DNA of 14,645 bases from Candidatus Magasanikbacteria bacterium RIFCSPHIGHO2_02_FULL_47_14. GTDB lineage: Bacteria; Patescibacteriota; Patescibacteriia; Magasanikbacterales; UBA922. The notes under the pieces were generated by a model. It was not told where the DNA came from. It did no database searches and saw nothing but the letters and a program-made list of their open reading frames with translations. Positions 6,201 to 13,100 of the stretch are shown here, piece after piece. The number at the start of each line of letters is the position of its first letter. The first letter of the stretch is position 1. Location: contig MFQB01000035.1 of assembly GCA_001784275.1 (NCBI GenBank), forward strand, positions 10,051 to 24,695, in the 5' to 3' direction. A program made the position numbers and the translations under genes.

Positions 6201-8504
6201 TTATTCCTGTGGCGGAGCAGCCTCAGGCCGGGGGGCATCTGGCACTGGCCCTGGGCCTTCGTTTTGTCTCTGCTCAAATGTCTCACCCCGCTTTTGTTCT
6301 ACAAACTCCTGCACCCGTTCGCGCACCTCTTGAGGCACTTCCCTGCGGAACTCTGGACGAGCGCCTTGCGGAAACTCGGGCTGTTTATCGAAAGGACGCT
6401 GTTCGCCTTCGAATCCCGGACCTTGCGGTCTGTCTGGCCCTTCAACTCGTTGTCGAATTTTTTCTTTTACCTCAAACTCTCCATTTCGTTCTTCAACACG
6501 AACTCGCTCCTCAAAACGCTGTTTTTGTTCGCGTTGACATCCTTCGTCACACACTACGTCTTCCCCCCTGTTTGACGTCTCTTGTCGCACGCCTCGTATG
6601 CGCGCCTCAAACTCCTCGCGAAACTCCGCTGGCGCTTGGTCAAATTCTGGACGAGGACCTTCGCCCACCTGACGTCTCTTCATCTGTTCCAGAATACCGG
6701 GTGGAAGACCCTCAAACTTTTCCTCAAACTGACGACGCATCTCCGGGCTTTCCATTTCTTCAAAATGCTGCCCTAAAAATTCTGTTTGTTTTTCAATGGC
6801 TTTGTCAAAAAACTGCAAGAGTTGCGGGGGCGGACCAAAACCGACAGGTGGCGCTCCTGGCGGAAGAAACTCGCCATCTTCAGGTGGTGCAAACCCGCCT
6901 GGATTTTCGATAAAGTCCTGTTGAAGTTTTTTGAAAATCTCAATATCTTGTGGATTATTGGAAGAAATTTGCTCAAAAAACTTTTCCTGCATATTTTTCG
7001 CACGCTCTGCAAACTCTGCCTTTGCCTCCTGCTCCATGCGTTCTACAAACTCTTGCTTCTTTGGGTCTGACTTGACTCGCTGCTGAAGCTCTTCAATTAA
7101 ACGAAACGTTGTCGGGTCAGGATTCTCTGCCATTTTTTTGGATAACTCCCGAAATTTTTCTGCTTGTTCAGACGACTCTGGGTCAGAAAATGTTTGTTGA
7201 AACTTTTCAATTGCCTGGTTGTGGCGCTCTTCCATCTTTTGTTCTAACTCCGGGTCCTCAAACTGGATACGCTGACGAATCTCATCAACTGCACGCAGTT
7301 TTTCCAAGTCCTCTCCTTGTATTTGGTCAAACTGTCGCATTGCACGCTCCCGCGCCTTTTCTCGCAGCGCTCCGTCTTGAAACTGTGTGTCGAAATTCTG
7401 CAGTCTCTCCTGAAATCGTGTTGCAAAAATATCCTTGGCCTCCTCCATTTTCTGAAGAACATCCGGTGGCAAGTCACCGATTTGTTTCAAACGATCAAAA
7501 ATTTGGATATGTCCGACTTCGTCACCGCCGACTTGTTGCGCATACCGTTCGAATCCTTGCTGACGAGTCTCTTCTGACAGTCCTTTTACGTTTTCTGCAA
7601 AGCGCTTTAAAGCATTTTCTTGTGCATGTCGAATCGCGTCACGCGCCTGCTCCGGAACACGATCTCCCAGTTGTTCTAAAATTTCGAGATTACGCAGATC
7701 TTGAAACTCACTCCCTTTTTGTTTTTGCAAAACACGATCAAACCGTTCTGTAAGGGCCTCTGAACTATCTTCAATTTGAATGAGTGTTTCACCTGCGGTT
7801 TTTCCACTTTGTTCTTGAACCTCTTGAAGTCGCTCTAAAACCTTATCTGTCTCAGGAACAGACTGCTTTGCGACTTTTTCCTGAAGCCTCTCAAGTATCT
7901 TTTGTTGCTTGATTTCTCTATCAACGAGGGTGTCTAAAAACTCCCCCACCTTCTCATCTCCTTGCTCTTTCTTAACTTGCAAACCGCCGATACGCTCGCT
8001 AATGGTGGTAATTTTTTTCTCAAATCTTCCAATGGCGTCCAGCGCGGCTTCAGTTTTATTGTCATCTCCCTCTGACTGCCCAAGCAGCTTCTGGCCATCA
8101 AACAACTCCTGGTTGGCATTTTGGAGCCGCACCCCGGCTTTTTTAACCGGGTCAAAGGTAAAAGCTTCTTTGAGTCCTCTTCCGAAACGTTTGAACTTGT
8201 ACAACGGGCTGTCTGGCAAAACTTGCGCATCTTTTACCTCCAAATCTTCGTGAGTGACTTGCTCGTCTGATTCACTCACAACAACCTGGTCCACCTGTTC
8301 CTCGGCTGCTGGCTCTGTTGCAGGCTCTACTGGTGTCTCAACAGCGGCCGGTTCGCTCACGCCCTCTTCTGCCTGAGCGTTGGCTGGGCTGATAAATAAA
8401 AAAACCGCTATCAACAAACTGATACCGGCAACCAGATATATATAAATAAATGAAAACTCGCTTTTTAGGGTGACACCAAACACCCTCCTTGATGGGATGG
8501 CCAT
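6201..8504 (-). CDS. DUF5667-like membrane-anchored protein with long Glu/Gln-rich helical repeats
   Basis: The product has 767 residues. An N-terminal anchor or signal sequence spans about residues 18-40 (FIYIYLVAGISLLIAVFLFI, then SPANAQA, possibly cleaved). An acidic Pro/Glu/Ala linker follows to about 90. DAQVLPDSPLYKFKRFGRGL and AFTFDPVKKAGVRLQNANQE (92-132) match the DUF5667 pattern common in CPR and other bacteria. Residues about 273-505 form imperfect helical repeats of roughly 62-70 residues. A Pro-rich break lies at 535-562. The C-terminal part is rich in Glu, Gln, Arg and Pro, with one CDEGC pair (652/656). It is probably exported and elongated. It leads the operon with the VIT transporter, peroxiredoxin and superoxide dismutase, so a stress or metal-related envelope role is possible but not shown. 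The ATG at 8504 follows a 34-base A-rich leader without a Shine-Dalgarno motif. Confidence 0.85.
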   Translation of the reverse strand: MAIPSRRVFGVTLKSEFSFIYIYLVAGISLLIAVFLFISPANAQAEEGVSEPAAVETPVEPATEPAAEEQVDQVVVSESDEQVTHEDLEVKDAQVLPDSPLYKFKRFGRGLKEAFTFDPVKKAGVRLQNANQELFDGQKLLGQSEGDDNKTEAALDAIGRFEKKITTISERIGGLQVKKEQGDEKVGEFLDTLVDREIKQQKILERLQEKVAKQSVPETDKVLERLQEVQEQSGKTAGETLIQIEDSSEALTERFDRVLQKQKGSEFQDLRNLEILEQLGDRVPEQARDAIRHAQENALKRFAENVKGLSEETRQQGFERYAQQVGGDEVGHIQIFDRLKQIGDLPPDVLQKMEEAKDIFATRFQERLQNFDTQFQDGALREKARERAMRQFDQIQGEDLEKLRAVDEIRQRIQFEDPELEQKMEERHNQAIEKFQQTFSDPESSEQAEKFRELSKKMAENPDPTTFRLIEELQQRVKSDPKKQEFVERMEQEAKAEFAERAKNMQEKFFEQISSNNPQDIEIFKKLQQDFIENPGGFAPPEDGEFLPPGAPPVGFGPPPQLLQFFDKAIEKQTEFLGQHFEEMESPEMRRQFEEKFEGLPPGILEQMKRRQVGEGPRPEFDQAPAEFREEFEARIRGVRQETSNRGEDVVCDEGCQREQKQRFEERVRVEERNGEFEVKEKIRQRVEGPDRPQGPGFEGEQRPFDKQPEFPQGARPEFRREVPQEVRERVQEFVEQKRGETFEQRQNEGPGPVPDAPRPEAAPPQE
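6990..7688 (-). repeat. imperfect ~65-residue helical protein repeats
   Basis: Within the 767-aa protein, four related segments start near residues 273, 335, 405 and 468: ILEQLGDRVPEQ, IFDRLKQIGDLPPD, AVDEIRQRIQFEDPE and LIEELQQRVKSDPKK. Each continues with a charged helix containing AQENALKRF, KMEEAKDIFATRF, KMEERHNQAIEKF or RMEQEAKAEFAER. Spacing is about 62-70 residues. Similarity is at protein level only, so the duplications are old. Confidence 0.65.
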
Positions 8505-8544
8505 ATGTTTGTTTTTATATTTATTTTTTATTCACTATACACTC

Positions 8545-8573
8545 AGTATAGCACAAAAAACCACTTTTGTCAA
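8545..8573 (-). promoter_or_regulatory. sigma70-type promoter P2 for the DUF5667/VIT/peroxiredoxin/SOD operon
   Basis: On the minus strand the -35 box is TTGACA (8568-8573), the spacer 17 bases, and the -10 box TATACT (8545-8550) preceded by TGC (extended -10). Start is expected near 8538. The spacer matches that of P1 at 13 of 17 positions, starting AAAG and ending TTTTGTGC in both. A perfect inverted repeat lies two bases upstream of the -35 box. Confidence 0.85.
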
Positions 8574-8575
8574 TG

Positions 8576-8601
8576 ATTTGTATACGCAGGAGTATACAAA
8601 T
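8576..8601. repeat. perfect 10-bp inverted repeat, candidate operator
   Basis: ATTTGTATAC (8576-8585) and GTATACAAAT (8592-8601) are exact inverted copies around the 6-base spacer GCAGGA. It occupies the gap between the ychF stop and the -35 box of P2, ending two bases from that box. On the minus strand no U tract follows, so it is a poor terminator. A regulator binding site upstream of P2, or a 3'-end stabilising hairpin of ychF mRNA, are the main options. Confidence 0.7.
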
Positions 8602-8603
8602 TT

Positions 8604-9671
8604 CTATGTTGCTATGTGAAAATAGATTGTGTCCCCGTCCTGAACTACGTATTCTTTACCTTCCAAGCGGAGTTTTCCTGTTTCTTTAATGCGTGACCAC
8701 CCACCTGCCTCGACAAAGTCCTTCCACTGCACCACATCTGCCTTTACAAAACCTTTAATGAAGTCTGTATGGATCACACCGGCAGCGTCGGGAGCTTTGG
8801 TGCCACGCTTTACTGTCCAGGCCCGTGTCTCAGGCTCCCCTGAGGTAAAGTACGTTACAAGATCCAGTAGTTCATATCCGGCTCGTATCATTTGATCCAG
8901 TCCGCTCTCAGAAATGCCTGACTCTTTCATGAGTTGTATTGCCTCGTCTGGTGACAAGTCAGCTAACTCGGCCTCCAGCCGGGCACACACGTAAACGTGA
9001 GGCACTCCTTGTTCAATAACCGGCTTGTCTTTGCCCAACTCGTCCACATTCACTACATACATCATCGGCTTCATGGTCAATAGACAGAGTTCTTTCATGA
9101 TTACGGCCTCGTCCTCGTCATACTCGAGCTCTCGCGCCAAGCGGCCTGTTTGGAGATGGGCGGCCACTCGGACCAATAGATCAAGTTCTTTCTGAAACTC
9201 TTTAGCCATCACGCCCTTGGCCTTCTTTTGGGTATTTTCCAAGCGCTTACTCACAGTTTGCCAGTCTGCCAAAATCAACTCCAGGTTAATAATTCCAGCG
9301 TCGTCGGTCGCGTCCACTCGGTTCTGTACATGAATAACGTTGCTGTCTTGAAACGACCTCACAACATGAGCAATCGCATCCACCTCACGAATATGAGACA
9401 AAAACTTATTCCCCAGGCCCTCGCCTTCAGAAGCACCTTTGACCAATCCGGCGATATCCACAAACTCAATTGCGGTTGGTACCACTTTTTGAGAATGTGA
9501 GATGTCGGCAAGTTGTTTTAAACGAACATCAGGGACCTCAACGACCCCTATGTTGGGCTCAATCGTACAAAAGGGATAATTTTGCGCGTCAGCCTGCTTG
9601 CTCCGAGTGAGCGCATTAAAAAGCGTGGATTTACCCACGTTCGGAAGACCAACAATACCAATAGATAACAT
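8604..9671 (-). CDS. ychF: ribosome-binding ATPase YchF (Obg/Ola1 family)
   Basis: The 355-aa product is a P-loop protein of the TRAFAC class, close to the usual ~363 residues. The P-loop is GLPNVGKST (8-16) and switch II has FVDIAGLVKGASEGEGLGNK (70-89). NVDE (208-211) replaces the NKxD guanine-specificity motif, which is why YchF/Ola1 proteins prefer ATP. A coiled-coil insert covers about 130-180, and the C-terminal TGS domain about 272-355 (TYFTSGEPETRAW to VVQDGDTIYFHI). Family members bind 70S ribosomes and have been linked to oxidative-stress responses, which fits the neighbouring genes only by position. An in-frame ATG at 9713 falls inside tRNA-Ala, so the start is the ATG at 9671, six bases beyond the tRNA 3' end. 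After tRNA processing the message would be nearly leaderless. Confidence 0.97.
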   Translation of the reverse strand: MLSIGIVGLPNVGKSTLFNALTRSKQADAQNYPFCTIEPNIGVVEVPDVRLKQLADISHSQKVVPTAIEFVDIAGLVKGASEGEGLGNKFLSHIREVDAIAHVVRSFQDSNVIHVQNRVDATDDAGIINLELILADWQTVSKRLENTQKKAKGVMAKEFQKELDLLVRVAAHLQTGRLARELEYDEDEAVIMKELCLLTMKPMMYVVNVDELGKDKPVIEQGVPHVYVCARLEAELADLSPDEAIQLMKESGISESGLDQMIRAGYELLDLVTYFTSGEPETRAWTVKRGTKAPDAAGVIHTDFIKGFVKADVVQWKDFVEAGGWSRIKETGKLRLEGKEYVVQDGDTIYFHIAT

Positions 9672-9676
9672 ATGAG

Positions 9677-9749
9677 TGGACCTGAGGAGAATCGAACTCC
9701 TAGTCTCCTCCATGCCATGGAGGCGCGATAACCGTTACGCTACAGGCCC
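9677..9749 (-). tRNA. tRNA-Ala-GGC: tRNA-Ala(GGC), CCA not encoded
   Basis: Read on the minus strand, the acceptor stem is GGGCCTG with CAGGTCC. It includes the G3-U70 wobble that marks alanine tRNAs. The D arm is GCG/CGC, the anticodon stem CCTCC/GGAGG with loop ATGGCAT (anticodon GGC), and the T arm AGGAG-TTCGATT-CTCCT. Discriminator A is at 9677, and the next bases are CTC, so CCA must be added after transcription, unlike tRNA-Arg in this window. The ychF start codon follows after five bases. Confidence 0.97.
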
Positions 9750-9761
9750 GTGTAGGTGCGT

Positions 9762-9790
9762 AGGATATAAAAAAACTCCTGTTTTGTCAA
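9762..9790 (-). promoter_or_regulatory. sigma70-type promoter for tRNA-Ala and ychF
   Basis: On the minus strand the -35 box is TTGACA (9785-9790), the spacer is 17 bases and the -10 box is TATCCT (9762-9767, 4 of 6). The expected start is about 9755, six bases before the mature tRNA. It fills the gap after the DUF1622 gene, and no terminator is visible there. Confidence 0.75.
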
Positions 9791-9798
9791 CAAATAGA

Positions 9799-10107
9799 TT
9801 ACTTCACGCCAATTTCTTTTCTCAATCCCCACCCTAAAACCACTCGGATAAAAACTATGCCAAACAAACGAAGAACTTCGTTCAGGTCGGTTGCAACTGT
9901 AGCAAGCAAGATATCAGCAGCGATGATAAACTCCAACCCGAAAATAATGCGTTTCCCCAAAAACCTTCGCACCGACTCCACTGTATATTCCGGAAGCACG
10001 ACCCTATATACGGCGGCTACTACTGAAACCGTTACAATCCCAAGTCCAAAGTATTCAATGATAAAACCAACTTGTTCAATGACCAAATTGATAATGGTTG
10101 TATACAT
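9799..10107 (-). CDS. DUF1622 family membrane protein
   Basis: The 102-aa product matches the DUF1622 pattern of small inner-membrane proteins. The first span is about residues 14-38 (FIIEYFGLGIVTVSVVAAVY). The conserved basic loop RRFLGKRIIFGLEFIIAADI follows (about 46-65) and leads into the second span. The third is about 78-94 (LRLFGIVFIRVVLGWGL), before a short polar tail. The function of the family is not known. It starts 9 bases after the stop of the giant surface-protein gene, without its own visible promoter, so the two are probably co-transcribed. It lacks a Shine-Dalgarno motif; the upstream bases are AT-rich. Confidence 0.88.
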   Translation of the reverse strand: MYTTIINLVIEQVGFIIEYFGLGIVTVSVVAAVYRVVLPEYTVESVRRFLGKRIIFGLEFIIAADILLATVATDLNEVLRLFGIVFIRVVLGWGLRKEIGVK

Positions 10108-10116
10108 ACAAAAATA

Positions 10117-13100
10117 TTATTCTACATTAGGATTTTCTTGTGGTGGAGGCGCAGCCTCGGCAGGGAGGTCTACTGGTGGTGCTTCCTGCGCAGGTTGCTG
10201 TTCGGCGTGTTCTTCAACAACAACCCCTTGATTTGCTTCAGGCGGGTCTTCTGCCGGCACAGGCTCTTTTGGCGCCGGCTCTTCTTGAACCTTCTGCGCC
10301 GGCGGCTGTTCAACGACCTGCTCTTCTGCGACAGGGACTTCCACTTCTTCATTTGCCCGTTCCTGATCTTCTTCCTGTTGCTCCTCCACAACCGGTTCAT
10401 CTTCTTGCACCGCTTCTTCACCCAACTTCCTCCGTGCAATCACAAGCCAGTCGAATGTTGCGTTGCTGTTTCCATTTTCCAACTCATTCACCCTGAATCC
10501 CAACACATCTTTTTCCGTCACATACACACCTTTTGCCTGCTCTGTTAACGTAATCGTTACTTTGACAGGCTGCTCCGGATCAATAATATCACGTGTCACC
10601 GTGTCAAAGTCGATACGCGCCGTTCCGTTGTTCAGTTCGCCGGAACCGGAAAAGATGTACTCTGTTTCGCGTGACTGCAGCGCATACAGTGACGTACTCC
10701 CGTCCGAAGTTGCAACTTTTGTGATGAATCGTCCGTCTTCGTCGATCTGCCAACGATCGTCTTTCCCAAACAAAGCCGCAACGTTCACAATGTAATATCC
10801 ATTCAAATTTAAATTCTCCCGCACCTCACCTATTTGTCCATTTGCCTGTTCAACTACATTCAACTCAACAGGATTTTGTGCCAAAGCCACGCCGCTCGCT
10901 TCTGCAATGTCTATTAGGTTATGTTGAATCTCGGCAATGCTTTGATGTCGATTATTAATCCAACCCGTTCGGACTAACGCCATTTTCTTTCCTGTTCCCT
11001 CCTCCAAAGGTTCCAAGGCCACACCAATAATACTGACTGTTCGCAAACCGTCGTCACGAGCCGGATCGTAGCGCATAGCGTAGCCGGCTAAAGTTGCCGT
11101 GACCAACAAGTCACCCCGTTCAATCGGACCGTTTTCTGCAGACATTTTTACCGGTACGCGTCCAACCATGGCCATGACAGAGGTTGATTCTGTTCTTCCT
11201 CGGCCAATAGTAATAGTTGGGTTGGTTGAAACGACACCGGCAACTTCAGCGGCATAAGCAGAAGAGCTGCGTCGATAGCGATCTGTCTCGTCCGGGTCCA
11301 CGACAAGCACATCCCCCGGTTCAATAAACTCTTCCGGCGCAACATCAACTCGTTCGGCAAGGTCACCAGGGTTTGTGCTCGTACCAACTGTGGCGCTCGC
11401 CGCAAACAAGTCACCTGCAGCGTGAACGTCACCGTTGGTTGCAACGGAAAATAGCCTGGTCCCTGCATTTCGTATAGAGAGTAAGTAGGTGCTCGTTCCT
11501 GTGGTCAACGTGTTTTGGGTGTCAAAAACAAAGGCATGCGAGGCCGACGAGGTAACGTTGGATAAAAACTGAACCCCGTGTGAAAAACGCAACGTGTTTG
11601 TAGCGCTAACGCTCGACGTCGGTGCAATAATCCCAAACTCACCACGCAATAGAAGGCCCCCCTCACCTATGTTTAAGCCGCCACGAATGTGAACTGAGTT
11701 GTTAAAGTTTGTGCTGCCCAACACCTGTAACTGGGACACTCGCGCCGCTCCGATATCGGCATGGGCAATCTTTGCACCGGTGATATCAACCACTATCAGT
11801 GAGGCTGTATCTTCAGAAACAACGTACACGTAGTTTCCTGACACGGCAACACCGGTCGGACCATCCAATAGTGGTTCTGTGCTGCTTGTTATGACGGCGA
11901 CTTCGTCTAAAGACGTTGGGTCTGACACGTTAATAATCGACAAAGCATCGCTTCCATAACCGGTTACAAACGCGTAGTCTCCGGACACTGCGATCTTCGA
12001 GGCATCCAACACTGACGCAGTGGAGGAGGTAATGGAGCCAACCACCGCCGGAGTCGAGGGGTTAGAGATATCTACAACAACAAGGGCGCCGTTGGTAGGA
12101 GAAGCAGCAAAGGCATCGCGGCCGGCGGCAATAAACGCGTGATTTCCTCGTATCTCCACAGCACTGGACTTTGTTAGTAACGTACTTACTACAGTGCCTA
12201 CCTCTGTGTCAGCAAGTGGATTCGATATGTCAAAAACCGTTAATGTGTCGTTACTGTTGTTGGTAATAAATGCATACCTCCCACTGACAGCAATGTCGGA
12301 CGGGCTGTCGGTTGAGCCAAAACCGACGGCGTTTATACGTTGAGGTAGCGTTGGATTTGTTACATCCAAAATAACGGGGTTGGAGTTACCGACGATATCC
12401 GTGCCCACGACCATATTTCCGACGACTACAGGAAAACGGATGGCTAAAGCAAAGCCCGGGGTCTCCCCCGCATAGGAGGGATTTGCCGGGTCAGATACGT
12501 CAACGACGACCTCGCCTCCGCCCCCGTTAGAGACATACGCATACTTTCCAGCAATAGCGATACTTACCCGCCCACTGATCAACGCCGTGTTTGTAAATAC
12601 CCCAACGAATGTCGGATTCGTCGGGGTACTGATGTCAAAAATCGACAGTGTTCCTGTCCCACTCCCGACGTACGCGTAGTCTCCGACCACTACAATCTCA
12701 CTTGCACTACCGAGAACAGTTGAGCTGGTAAAACTTCCAACAACCACCGGTTTTGAAACCCTTCCACTCACATTCAGGACGTCTGAAACAGTGGTTGTGC
12801 CGGAGAGTCCCACCGTCCCACCGACTCCTAAAGCAAACTGCGGAGAGGTAGAGCTGATTCCAACTCTTCCATTTGTTGCGTTGACATTAAATCCAGTTCC
12901 CACACTCAACTGTCCGGTAAGTGAGGTTGTTGCTAACGTAGTAGTTGCGGTAAAGGTTTTTGCCCCTGTAAACGACTGATCGGCGCTGAGCATTGCGACA
13001 TCGCCTGCATCGTCCAAATCAGAGCTGCTGATACCTGAAACGGTTCCGTTGACTGTCAGCGCTCCATTCACATTGACTCCGGCGAGGGTACTGGTACTAC

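Noticed and set aside
6209..7753. Long plus-strand open frames opposite the 767-aa gene
   Set aside because: They mirror a Glu/Gln/Arg-rich minus-strand gene whose codons leave the opposite frames open. They have no recognisable motif, and the minus frame has a promoter, a signal anchor and a known domain.
8576..8601. Inverted repeat as the ychF terminator
   Set aside because: On the minus strand it is followed by CATTGACAAAAG with no U tract, and the stem is AT-rich.
9672..9713. Upstream ATG of ychF at 9713
   Set aside because: It lies within tRNA-Ala; YchF proteins begin close to the P-loop, as from the ATG at 9671.
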